This document shows positions 26,609 through 35,205 of a stretch of DNA of 64,000 bases, one piece after another. The stretch comes from Neorhizobium galegae. GTDB lineage: Bacteria; Pseudomonadota; Alphaproteobacteria; Rhizobiales; Rhizobiaceae. A program made the position numbers and the translations under genes. The stretch lies in contig NZ_JAGIPH010000001.1 of NCBI RefSeq assembly GCF_017877135.1, forward strand, positions 1,475,813 through 1,539,812, written 5' to 3'. A model generated the notes under the pieces. That model saw nothing but the letters and a program-made list of their open reading frames with translations. It made no database searches and was not told the DNA's origin. Numbering within the stretch: the first letter of the stretch is position 1; each line of letters starts with the position of its first letter.

Positions 26609-27893
26609 CGCCGCCTCCGCTTCCTCGACCCCGATCAATGCCGAACGGCTCCAGTCGCTCATGGAGGCCGTGTCCGCCTTCGGCGGTGGGCCGGATGGTT
26701 CCATGACACGCCTCACGCTTTCCCGGGAAGACGGCATGGCCCGCGACTGGCTCGGCCGCTGGTTTTCCGAAAACGGCTTCGTCCAGGCCGTGGACCCCAT
26801 CGGCAACCAGTTCGGCAAGATGACGCTTGCAGGCCCGAATGCACCGGTCATCATGGTGGGATCGCATATCGACAGTCAGCCGAATGGCGGCCGTTTCGAC
26901 GGGGCGCTCGGGGTGATCGCGGCCTGCGAAGCGGTTCTGTCCGTCACGGAGCGCCTGAAGGCAGAGGGGCGTCTCTCCGCCTGCAACTTCCAGGTCGTCA
27001 ACTGGACGAACGAGGAAGGCGCACGCTTTCAACCGAGCCTTCTCGGCAGCAGTGTCTTTTCCGGCGCAGCAGACCTTGAATGGGCGCTCGAGCGCACCGA
27101 CGGCAACGGCATTACCGTTCGCGAGGCGCTGAACGAGATCGGCTATGCCGGTAAGGACAAGGTCGAGATCCCGGAAGCGCTGATCGAGCTGCATATCGAG
27201 GGCGATACGACCCTGTGCCGGGCCGGCGAACGTTTTGGCATTTTTACCCGCTTCTGGGGAGCCACCAAATATCGTGTGGCCTTCCTCGGCCGACAGGCCC
27301 ACACAGGCGCAACCCCGATGGCGGACCGGAAGGATGCGCTCCTCTCTGCCGCCTACCTGATTGCAGATCTCAAGCAGATGTCCACCGAATACGGTCTGGA
27401 CCTGCACACCTCGGTCGGCCGTCTTGAGGTGTATCCAAATTCGCCGAATGTGGTGCCGGCCGAGGCCGTGCTGTTCATCGAACTGCGATCGGGTTCGCCA
27501 GAGGTGCTGGCCGAAGCGGAACGCAAGATGCAGGTCGGCATTGAAGAGGCCGCTTTGAAGGCTAGCGTGACCTTCGAGGTTCGCGCGATCGACCGGCGCA
27601 AGGCGGGAGCGTTCGCACCCGGCCTGGTGATGCTTGCGGAACGTGCAGCGGCAAGGCTTGGCGAGAGTGCCCGTCATCTCGATACCATCGGCGGGCATGA
27701 TGCCGTGGCGATGTCCGCAGCCTGCCCCTCCGTCGTTCTGGCCGTGCAGAGCCGCGACGGCGTGATCCATCATCCGACCGAATTCACCTCACCGGAGGAT
27801 CAAGCCTTGGGAACGCAGATTCTGGCGGACATGCTCTACAGCATTGCCTGTGACGGCCTGCAGGCTGCCGAACTGAGCGAGGCTGCGCAATGA
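26601..27893 (+). CDS. M20-family amidohydrolase (allantoate/N-carbamoyl-amino-acid hydrolase-like)
   Basis: This 430-residue zinc amidohydrolase has the metal-ligand motifs of the Hyd/AllC group: VGSHIDSQPNGGRFDGALGV (His, Asp), NWTNEEGARF (Glu pair), ELHIE with its His, and GGHDAVAMS near the C-terminus. It would split an amide, carbamoyl or imino bond in the cytoplasm. The normally conserved EQG after ELHI is EGD here, suggesting a changed substrate pocket. It overlaps both neighbouring genes. In this operon it may cut an imported N-acyl or carbamoyl amine to release an amino-alcohol. Confidence 0.85.
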   Translation: MPDAASASSTPINAERLQSLMEAVSAFGGGPDGSMTRLTLSREDGMARDWLGRWFSENGFVQAVDPIGNQFGKMTLAGPNAPVIMVGSHIDSQPNGGRFDGALGVIAACEAVLSVTERLKAEGRLSACNFQVVNWTNEEGARFQPSLLGSSVFSGAADLEWALERTDGNGITVREALNEIGYAGKDKVEIPEALIELHIEGDTTLCRAGERFGIFTRFWGATKYRVAFLGRQAHTGATPMADRKDALLSAAYLIADLKQMSTEYGLDLHTSVGRLEVYPNSPNVVPAEAVLFIELRSGSPEVLAEAERKMQVGIEEAALKASVTFEVRAIDRRKAGAFAPGLVMLAERAAARLGESARHLDTIGGHDAVAMSAACPSVVLAVQSRDGVIHHPTEFTSPEDQALGTQILADMLYSIACDGLQAAELSEAAQ

Positions 27894-28855
27894 AGACACC
27901 CGGATCTCCCGAAAGCCCGTTGGAAAGCCGCGCAGAGGCAGCGCTTGCTGCCTTTTCCGAGATCGTCGGCTCCACGCCACGCTATGCGCCTCTCGTCCCG
28001 GCGGTTGCGTCTCCGTCCTATCATGCGGTCGAATCCGCAAGTTTTGCGGTGTCTCCGGCAGAGGGAGCCCCCTCGTTCTTCCTGCGTCTTGGCCTTGACG
28101 AGGTTGCCGATCTCGTCGATGACGCCGCCGCCTTTGCGGCCGCCATCCGTTTCCATCATCTGGGTCTCTCGCCACAACCGTTGGTCCGTGATGTCGAGAC
28201 GCGCAGCGTGCTTTTTGCCCGTCTCGACGAGGGTTGGCGAGCCGCGAGAATCGATGATCTGATACGAACGGAACGGGTGTCGCGTCTGATCGAGATCCAG
28301 AAGGAGATCGCGGCGGGCGCCTTGCTCGGGCGCTCCTGGTCTGTCTTCGACGGGATCACGGAGCTTTGGACAATCGCTGTGCGGGACGGAGGCGACCTCC
28401 CCGGCGACACGGACTGGATGCTTTCCTGGACAGAAACGATCCGCGAGGCGGTCACGGCATCCGGCATCGACATCAGGCCGGCCCATGGCGATCCGCACGC
28501 GTCCAATGTGATGCTGGGCTCGAACGGGGCGCTTTGCCTTGTGGACTTTGACATGGCCGGCGACATGGATCCCTATTACCAGCTCGGGGTCCAGATGAAC
28601 GAACTTTACCAGTTCGAAAGCCAGATGAAGCCGCTGCTGGAAATGCATGACGGCAGCTTCAGCGACAAAGCCTTCAACCGTTGCCGTGTCTATGCGGCCG
28701 CCGATGATTTCTACTGGGCCTTGCGCAGCCTGGTGCTTGAGCTGCGCTCGCCCCCGCGCGGTATCGAGTTTCTGAAATATGCCAACTGGCGCTTTCTCAG
28801 ATGTCGCATGCTTCTCGGACACCCCGACTTCGAAGCCCGTCTGAGAGCGCTCTGA
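27890..28855 (+). CDS. aminoglycoside/choline-kinase-fold phosphotransferase 1
   Basis: This 321-residue APH-family kinase-like protein has catalytic loop HGDPHASNVML near residue 200 (Asp base, Asn) and metal-binding DFDMAGDMDP (in place of the usual DFE). The N-lobe is short and divergent, with no clear Gly-rich loop. Family members phosphorylate hydroxyls on aminoglycosides, choline, ethanolamine or sugars. It is coupled by ATGA to the amidohydrolase gene. Substrate unknown; an amino-alcohol is most likely from context. Confidence 0.82.
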   Translation: MKTPGSPESPLESRAEAALAAFSEIVGSTPRYAPLVPAVASPSYHAVESASFAVSPAEGAPSFFLRLGLDEVADLVDDAAAFAAAIRFHHLGLSPQPLVRDVETRSVLFARLDEGWRAARIDDLIRTERVSRLIEIQKEIAAGALLGRSWSVFDGITELWTIAVRDGGDLPGDTDWMLSWTETIREAVTASGIDIRPAHGDPHASNVMLGSNGALCLVDFDMAGDMDPYYQLGVQMNELYQFESQMKPLLEMHDGSFSDKAFNRCRVYAAADDFYWALRSLVLELRSPPRGIEFLKYANWRFLRCRMLLGHPDFEARLRAL

Positions 28856-28882
28856 GCAGAACAAAAAAAGGGGAACGAGGCA

Positions 28883-29818
28883 ATGAACGAACTGGGAATG
28901 GCACGCTCCGATGCCGAACGGGCGCTGGAGGCGGCAATCGTAAAGGTGGAGGCATGGAGCGGCCGTCGCCTGCGCTACCGGCCGGTATCGGGCGGGATCA
29001 GCAACACCAATTTCCGCATCGATGTAGAAGGGCATGAACGCGACTATTTTCTGAAGATCCCAGGTCGCGGTACCGAAATGTTCATCGACCGCAAGGCCGC
29101 AGCGGTCGCCAGCAAGCAGGCGGAAGCGATCGGCGTCGGCCCCCGGACATTCGACTATCTGAGCCACCTCGATATCGAGATCGCCGAATTCATCGAAGGC
29201 CGCCGCCCCTCGACGCATCGCGATTTCGCCGATCCAGACATCCGCAACGCTGCCGTCCGCCTTTACCGACAGTTTCACGAAGCACCTGCTCTGCCGCTGA
29301 CGAAGACCGTCTTCGACATGATCGAGGAGCATTTTGCCCAGGTGCGCGAGCTCGACGGCTACTGGCCACCGGATCACGCATGGCTTTACCGCTCCTACAG
29401 GCAGGCTCGTGCCGCGCTGGAGGCGTCCGGCCTCGACCTCGTTCCCTGCTTTAACGATCCGATGCCCGGCAACTTCCTGATCGGCGACGACAAATCGATC
29501 AAGCTGATCGATTTCGAGTATGCATCGAACAACGAAAGGCTCTATGACCTCGCCATCTGGAGCGGCGAGATGTTCTTTTCCGAGGAAATCGACCGCACCA
29601 TTATCGAAGAATATTTCGGACATTATGATGCGTCCCGGCATGCCCGCTTCATCGTCCACAAGGCGCTCGCCGACATCAAGTGGAGCACCTGGGCCATGGT
29701 GCAGAACCGGATTTCGACGCTCGATTTCGATTTTTACAAATACGGCATCTGGAAGCATATGCGTGCACGCTCGATCATCCACGACCCCCGCTGGCCCCTC
29801 TTCCTGAAGGCACTTTAA
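28883..29818 (+). CDS. choline/ethanolamine-kinase-like phosphotransferase 2
   Basis: This 311-residue protein of the choline-kinase/APH family starts with PVSGGISNTNFRI, the nucleotide-binding strand and loop of bacterial choline kinases. Its catalytic segment is CFNDPMPGNFLI near residue 190 and the metal loop is LIDFEYAS. In the HxDxxxxN Brenner motif the His is Phe, while Asp and Asn remain, so activity is likely but not certain. The start has GGGGAACGAGG upstream. Paired kinases in one operon suggest two alternative substrates or a regulatory member. Confidence 0.85.
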   Translation: MNELGMARSDAERALEAAIVKVEAWSGRRLRYRPVSGGISNTNFRIDVEGHERDYFLKIPGRGTEMFIDRKAAAVASKQAEAIGVGPRTFDYLSHLDIEIAEFIEGRRPSTHRDFADPDIRNAAVRLYRQFHEAPALPLTKTVFDMIEEHFAQVRELDGYWPPDHAWLYRSYRQARAALEASGLDLVPCFNDPMPGNFLIGDDKSIKLIDFEYASNNERLYDLAIWSGEMFFSEEIDRTIIEEYFGHYDASRHARFIVHKALADIKWSTWAMVQNRISTLDFDFYKYGIWKHMRARSIIHDPRWPLFLKAL

Positions 29819-30618
29819 TGCCCCTCGTCTCCATTGATCCGGTCGAGGCGGACGCCTACATGACCTTTGCGGAAGAGCTGGCGGATGCCGTGCGTCCTTT
29901 GGCGCTTTCCTATTTTAGAACCCCGCTCGACATCATCTCCAAGTTGGATGAGAGCCCCGTCACCATTGCTGACCGCACCATCGAAAAGCAGCTTCGGGCG
30001 ATGATCGAGGCCCGTTTTCCAGACCACGGCATGTATGGCGAGGAGATGGGGATCAAGCAAGGCAATGCCTTCACTTGGGTGCTCGATCCGATCGATGGCA
30101 CCAAGAGCTTCATCACCGGCTTTCCGCTGTTCGGCACGCTGATTTCGCTCACCCTGGACGAAAAACCCTTCTTGGGGCTGATCGACATCCCGGCAACCGG
30201 AGAGCGCTGGCGAGGCCTGCCCGGACAGACCCTGTTTGGCAGTGAGAAAGCCCGAAGCAGCGGATGCGAACGCCTGGCGGACGCGCGCTTCTATACAACC
30301 TCGCCCGACATGTTTTCGGGCGCGGACGCCGAATGTTTCTCAAACCTCTCGCGCCAGGCGAAGCTTCGGCGGTTCGGCGGCGATTGCTACATCTACGGCC
30401 TCATCGCATCGGGCCACTGCGATATTGCGATGGAGACGGGTCTCCAGCCTTACGACTACATGGCGCTCGTGCCCGTCGTGACCGGCGCGGGCGGCTGCAT
30501 CACCGATTGGCGGGGAAACGCCCTGTCATTCCAGTCCGACGGACGGGTTCTGGCATCGGCTACACCGAAGCTGCACGACGAGGCCCTGACGCTCCTTAAC
30601 CGGTATTTTCGACAATGA
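29818..30618 (+). CDS. inositol-monophosphatase-family phosphatase (HisN-like)
   Basis: This 266-residue Mg2+/Li+-type phosphatase has Glu in GEEMG (about residue 78), the LDPIDGTKSF metal loop (about residues 92-101) and GGDCYIYGLIASGHCDIAME. The last resembles the histidinol-phosphatase (HisN) subtype. The ATG overlaps the kinase stop (TAATG) and its own stop overlaps eutB (ATGA). With kinases just upstream it may act on a phosphorylated intermediate of the same route. Histidinol phosphate is an alternative but no his genes are near. Confidence 0.85.
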   Translation: MPLVSIDPVEADAYMTFAEELADAVRPLALSYFRTPLDIISKLDESPVTIADRTIEKQLRAMIEARFPDHGMYGEEMGIKQGNAFTWVLDPIDGTKSFITGFPLFGTLISLTLDEKPFLGLIDIPATGERWRGLPGQTLFGSEKARSSGCERLADARFYTTSPDMFSGADAECFSNLSRQAKLRRFGGDCYIYGLIASGHCDIAMETGLQPYDYMALVPVVTGAGGCITDWRGNALSFQSDGRVLASATPKLHDEALTLLNRYFRQ

Positions 30619-32006
30619 CCTACAAGACGACGATCGAGCAGACGGTTTTTCGCTTCGACGACCTGAAAACCCTGCTTGCCAAGGCCACGCCGGAGCGATC
30701 CGGTGATCAGCTGGCGGGACTTGCCGCTGAGGGGCCGGTCGAACGGCTGGCCGCACAGATGGCGCTGGCCGACCTGCCGCTCACGGCCTTTCTCGGCGAG
30801 GAACTGATCCCGGCCGAGGACGACGAAGTCTCCCGCCTGATCATCGATCAACATGATCCGGCAGCCTTTTCGCTCATCTCGACACTGACTGTCGGCGAAT
30901 TGCGGGAGTGGCTGCTGCGGCCGGAGACGACGCAGAGGCAGCTGGAAGCCGTCACCTGGGGGCTGACGCCCGAAATGGTCGCGGCCGTCTCGAAGATCAT
31001 GCGGCTGCAGGATATGATCACGGTTTCAGCCAAGCGCCAGGTGGTCACCCGCTTCCGCAACACGATCGGCCTTTCAGGCCGGCTTTCGACGCGCAACCAG
31101 CCGAACCACCCGACTGATGACAGCCGCGGCATCATCGCCTCGGCCATCGACGGCCTGCTGATGGGCTCTGGCGATGCAGTGATCGGCGTAAACCCCGCAA
31201 CCGACAGCACCGAGGATTACATCCGCATCGTGTCGCTGCTCGACGAATTGCGCGAGAAGCTCGCGATCCCCACCCAGACCTGCTGCCTCGGCCACGTGAC
31301 GACGGCCATCGAGGCGATTGAAAGACGTGCGCCCGTCGATCTCGTCTTCCAGTCGGTTGCGGGGTCAGAGAAGGCCAATCGCGGCTTCGGCGTCGATCTT
31401 GCCCTGTTGCGGGAGGCGCACGGGGCCGGCCGGTCGCTGAAGCGCGGTCTGCCGGGCGCCAGCATCATGTATTTCGAGACGGGTCAGGGCGCGGCACTCT
31501 CTTCGGATGCGCATTTCGGCGTGGACCAGCAGACCATGGAAGCCCGCGCCTATGCAGTGGCGCGCGAATTCGATCCGCTGTTGGTCAATACGGTCGTCGG
31601 TTTCATCGGTCCGGAATATCTCTTCAACGGCAAGCAGATCATCCGGGCCGGGATCGAGGACCACTTCTGCGGCAAGCTGCTCGGCCTGCCGATGGGGGTG
31701 GATGTCTGCTACACCAATCACGCCGATGCCGACCAGGAAGACATGGATACGCTGCTGACGCTGCTCTGCGCCGCCAACGTCAATTTCGTCATCACGGTGC
31801 CCGGCGCCGACGACATCATGCTGAACTATCAGTCGCTGTCGCATCACGACGCGATCTATTGCCGAGAGACGCTGAAGCGGCCACCCGCACCGGAATTCGA
31901 AGCGTGGCTTGCCGAGATCGGACTGACGGACCGGGACGGCAGGCTGCGCGGCATGCCGGCCGCCCTGTCGCACTATGTTCAAGACAGCCTGCTGATCGGA
32001 GCCTGA
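30615..32006 (+). CDS. eutB: ethanolamine ammonia-lyase large subunit
   Basis: This 463-residue EutB is part of the adenosylcobalamin-dependent lyase that turns ethanolamine into acetaldehyde and ammonia. Recognisable family segments are RSGDQLAGLAAEG near residue 28, GDAVIGVNPATD near 195, YFETGQGAALSSDAHFG near 287, NTVVGFIGPEYL near 325 and YTNHADADQ near 366. Length matches enteric EutB. Neither the reactivase EutA nor the acetaldehyde dehydrogenase EutE is adjacent, and no microcompartment shell genes are seen. It is the penultimate gene of the sigma-54 operon, consistent with nitrogen acquisition. Confidence 0.97.
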   Translation: MTYKTTIEQTVFRFDDLKTLLAKATPERSGDQLAGLAAEGPVERLAAQMALADLPLTAFLGEELIPAEDDEVSRLIIDQHDPAAFSLISTLTVGELREWLLRPETTQRQLEAVTWGLTPEMVAAVSKIMRLQDMITVSAKRQVVTRFRNTIGLSGRLSTRNQPNHPTDDSRGIIASAIDGLLMGSGDAVIGVNPATDSTEDYIRIVSLLDELREKLAIPTQTCCLGHVTTAIEAIERRAPVDLVFQSVAGSEKANRGFGVDLALLREAHGAGRSLKRGLPGASIMYFETGQGAALSSDAHFGVDQQTMEARAYAVAREFDPLLVNTVVGFIGPEYLFNGKQIIRAGIEDHFCGKLLGLPMGVDVCYTNHADADQEDMDTLLTLLCAANVNFVITVPGADDIMLNYQSLSHHDAIYCRETLKRPPAPEFEAWLAEIGLTDRDGRLRGMPAALSHYVQDSLLIGA

Positions 32007-32007
32007 C

Positions 32008-32805
32008 ATGGGACGGATGATTGACGCGCGCAAAGCCACGCAAATCGCGCCCTCTGAAGACGAACCCGTGCTCGACCTTCGGGCAATGACCAATGCGCGC
32101 GTGGCGCTGGGACGCCACGGCTCAGGGCAGCCCACACGGGCGCAGCTGTCCTTTCAGCTCGACCATGCCCGAGCCCGCGAAGCCGTCTGGCGCAGCGTCG
32201 ATACGCAGGCGCTTGGCGAGCGGCTGAACCGGGCTGGCCTCTCCGTCATCAAGGTGGAAAGCCAGGCTGCCGATCGCAGCATCTATGTGCGCCGGCCCGA
32301 TCTCGGCCGACTGCTGACCCCGCAGTCTGTGGATCGCCTCCATAAGGCAGCCGCAGACAGCACGTACGATATCGTGATCGTCGTAGCGGACGGGCTGTCA
32401 TCGAGCGCGGTCGATCTCAACGCGATTCCGCTGATCGAGGCGCTCGTGCCGAAGCTTCACTCCCTCGGCCTTGCAATTGCACCGGTCGTCCTGGCGAACC
32501 AAGCCCGTGTTGCGCTCGGCGACCCCGTCGGCGAGGCGCTGGGCGTGCGGCTGACAATCCTGATGGTCGGCGAGCGCCCCGGCCTCTCGGCCTCTGACAG
32601 CCTCGGCGTCTACCTGACCTATGACCCAAAATCCGGCACCCCCGATTCCGGCCGCAACTGCATCTCCAACATTCGCGAGGGCGGCATGACCATTAGCGAG
32701 GCGGCAGACCTGATCACAAGCCTCATCCGCGACATGATCCAAACCCGAGTCAGCGGCGTCGCATTGAAGGCTGCAGTGGGCAAACACCTTGATTCGCAAG
32801 GCTGA
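32008..32805 (+). CDS. eutC: ethanolamine ammonia-lyase small subunit
   Basis: This 265-residue EutC binds the corrin tail of adenosylcobalamin in the EutBC complex. Family features are RVALGRHGSGQPTRAQLSFQLDHARAR at residues 31-57, QAADRSIYVRRPDLGR near 90 and the C-terminal PDSGRNCISNIREGGM. It starts 1 bp after eutB. It ends the operon and converges on the glycerate-kinase gene; the 125-bp gap holds no clear terminator. Confidence 0.96.
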   Translation: MGRMIDARKATQIAPSEDEPVLDLRAMTNARVALGRHGSGQPTRAQLSFQLDHARAREAVWRSVDTQALGERLNRAGLSVIKVESQAADRSIYVRRPDLGRLLTPQSVDRLHKAAADSTYDIVIVVADGLSSSAVDLNAIPLIEALVPKLHSLGLAIAPVVLANQARVALGDPVGEALGVRLTILMVGERPGLSASDSLGVYLTYDPKSGTPDSGRNCISNIREGGMTISEAADLITSLIRDMIQTRVSGVALKAAVGKHLDSQG

Positions 32806-32930
32806 ACTGCGTGCCTCGCGAGGGCGATATGCTCGGAGCACCACGCACGGCATTTAGGGGGCTGCTCGGCAAGGTCAAAATTGCAACCGCCCGCCGTGCC
32901 CTGATGCATCGGACACCGATCGGATACCCG

Positions 32931-34184
32931 TCAGCGACCAATGGATATCGCACGGAAATCGTTGACATTGGTCAGCGTCGGGCCTGTCACGACCTGACTG
33001 CCAATCGCGGCGAAGAAGCTGTGCGCATCGTTGGCGGCAAGGGCCGCCTGCGGATCGACACCGGCAGCGCTGGCCAATCCAAGCGTTTGCGGTCCGATGA
33101 CCGCGCCCGCCACCTCGGCCGCGCCATCGACGCCGTCGGTATCGCAGGCAATTGCGTGAATGCAGTCCTCCCCCTTCAGCGCAAGCGCCAGGGCGAGGCA
33201 GAATTCGGCGTTCGGTCCGCCGACACCGTCGCCGCGCCGGGTGACGGTCAGTTCGCCGCCGGACAGCAGGAGAACGGGGCGATCCCCGGGGTGACGCGAA
33301 GCGCGGATCTTGAGGGCGAGTTCCGCCTGCGCGCGTCCCACATCACGGGCCTCGCCCTCCAGCGCATCGCCGAGCAGGCGCACATCATATCCCGCGCTTT
33401 CAGCCAGTGCGGCAGCCGCCGCGAGCGACTGTTTCGGCGCGGCATAGATGACGTTTTCGACGCGGGAAAGGCGCGGATCTTGCGGCGTCAGAACCCGTGG
33501 AGGCGCGGCAAGGGCGGCCCGGACACTTGCCGGAACCTCAACCTTCCACTGTTTCAGGATCGCCAGAGCGTCGTCAGGCGTGGATGCATCGCCGACCGTC
33601 GGGCCGGATCCGATGAAGGCGGGATCGTCGCCCGGCACGTCAGAAATCAGAAGCGAAAGCATCTGCGCCGGATAGGCAGCAGCGGCCAGCTGTCCGCCCT
33701 TCACGCGGCTCAGATGCTTGCGCACGGTGTTCATCTTGTCGATTGGCGCGCCGGAGGCGAGCAGGGCTGCATTGACCGCCTGCTTCTCGGCCAAGCGGAC
33801 CCCTTCGGCGGGCGCGACCAGAAGCGCAGATGCCCCACCTGAAATGAGCGCGAGGACGAAATCGCCCTCGCCTGCTGACTTCACAAGATCGAGCATGCGG
33901 GCCGTCGCATTAAGCCCGTTCTCATCCGGCACGGGATGCGCCGCTTCCACAATCTCGATGCCGCGGCAGGGCCGGCCATAGCCATAACGGGTAATGACCA
34001 GGCCCTCGCAAGGACCCCACGCCGCCTCGACCGCCTCGGCCATGCGGGCACTCGCCTTGCCAGCCCCGATGACGATCACACGGCCTTGCGGCCGCTTGGG
34101 CAGGAAGCGGGCAAGCGAGCGCATGGGATCTGCCACCTCCACCGCCTTGTCGAAAAGATGCCGGAGAAAAACTTCAGGTGTCAT
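32931..34184 (-). CDS. glycerate 2-kinase, GckA/MOFRL type
   Basis: This 417-residue protein has both halves of the class II glycerate kinase: DUF4147 (GAGKASARMAEAVE near residue 40, LALISGGASALL near 110) and a C-terminal MOFRL domain (LLSGGELTVT, GGPNAEFCLALAL). It phosphorylates D-glycerate to 2-phosphoglycerate and feeds lower glycolysis. It is the last gene of the 15-gene minus-strand block and overlaps the LacI gene by 11 bp. Its presence suggests the pathway yields glycerate or hydroxypyruvate/tartronate semialdehyde. Confidence 0.92.
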   Translation of the reverse strand: MTPEVFLRHLFDKAVEVADPMRSLARFLPKRPQGRVIVIGAGKASARMAEAVEAAWGPCEGLVITRYGYGRPCRGIEIVEAAHPVPDENGLNATARMLDLVKSAGEGDFVLALISGGASALLVAPAEGVRLAEKQAVNAALLASGAPIDKMNTVRKHLSRVKGGQLAAAAYPAQMLSLLISDVPGDDPAFIGSGPTVGDASTPDDALAILKQWKVEVPASVRAALAAPPRVLTPQDPRLSRVENVIYAAPKQSLAAAAALAESAGYDVRLLGDALEGEARDVGRAQAELALKIRASRHPGDRPVLLLSGGELTVTRRGDGVGGPNAEFCLALALALKGEDCIHAIACDTDGVDGAAEVAGAVIGPQTLGLASAAGVDPQAALAANDAHSFFAAIGSQVVTGPTLTNVNDFRAISIGR

Positions 34185-35196
34185 AGGTTGAACTACCCCC
34201 GCTGGAGTCGCGCACGATCAATTCGACGGGCCTTCGATGGTCGCTGATCGGCGCCTGGTTGTCTTCGAGCCAGTTGAGCACAGTCGAGGCAACCGCCTCG
34301 CCGAATCCGGCAATATCGCACCGCACCGTGGTGAGCGGCGGATAGACCTGCGCGCATTCCTCGATATCGTCGAAACCGACGATGCGGAAATCCTCGCCCA
34401 CCTTGCGGCCGATGCGGGCGCAGCCGGACAACAGGCCGAGCGCCACCAGATCGGAGAAACAGATGGCCGCGTCGATGTCCGGATGGTCGCGCGTCAGGAT
34501 CGCTGCCGCTTCGTGTCCAAATGCGCGGCTCGCGCGGCCAGACAGCACGAAGGGCTTCATGCCTGCCTCTGCCATCACCTCGAAGTAACCGGACATGCGC
34601 TCCTGCGCCACCGCCCGTCCCTCAAAGCCACCCACAAAGGCGACACGGCGCGCGCCAACTCTGACCAGATGCTCCGCCGCCAGGCGACTTCCGGACAGAT
34701 AGTCGGGCGCGGCAAAGGGGAAGGTTTCGACGCGCGGATCGACCTTGCGCAGCACCTGCATGGCCGGAATGTTAGCGCGCGCAATAGCATCGAAGGTCGC
34801 GGCCTCCTCGCCATAGGCGGGCGAGATGATCAGTGCCGAAACGCCATGCTCGATGATGGCGGAAACGACCTGCGCCTGAATCACGGGGTCTTCATCCGTA
34901 TTGGCAAGCACCGTCGCATAGCCACGCGCCGAAAGCGCCATCTGCAGCGAGGTGGCGAATTCCGTGAAGAAGGGATTTCTGAGGTCGTTGATGACGACCC
35001 CGATCAGACCGACATTGGCCGAGCGCAGATTGGCGGCCGAACGATTGTAGACATAGCCGAGCTTATCCATCGCCTCGCGGACCAGCACGCGCTTCTCCTC
35101 CCGCACCAGCGGGCTTTGCTGCAACACGAGGCTGACGGTGGATTTCGACACCCCCGCCTCGCGCGCCACATCGACGATGGTCGGTCTGCGCTCCAT
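34174..35196 (-). CDS. LacI-family transcriptional repressor of the catabolic block
   Basis: This 340-residue LacI/GalR regulator has an N-terminal helix-turn-helix and hinge (TIVDVAREAGVSKSTVSLVLQQSP at residues 6-29), then a periplasmic-binding-like ligand domain typical of sugar sensing (GVVINDLRNPFF near residue 70, VGFDDIEE near 285). It sits inside the block 10 bp after the DUF993 gene. The two operators at 49828-49862 at the head of the block are the natural target, an inference from their LacI-type symmetry. Confidence 0.92.
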   Translation of the reverse strand: MERRPTIVDVAREAGVSKSTVSLVLQQSPLVREEKRVLVREAMDKLGYVYNRSAANLRSANVGLIGVVINDLRNPFFTEFATSLQMALSARGYATVLANTDEDPVIQAQVVSAIIEHGVSALIISPAYGEEAATFDAIARANIPAMQVLRKVDPRVETFPFAAPDYLSGSRLAAEHLVRVGARRVAFVGGFEGRAVAQERMSGYFEVMAEAGMKPFVLSGRASRAFGHEAAAILTRDHPDIDAAICFSDLVALGLLSGCARIGRKVGEDFRIVGFDDIEECAQVYPPLTTVRCDIAGFGEAVASTVLNWLEDNQAPISDHRRPVELIVRDSSGGSSTYDT

Positions 35197-35205
35197 CAGC
35201 GGACC

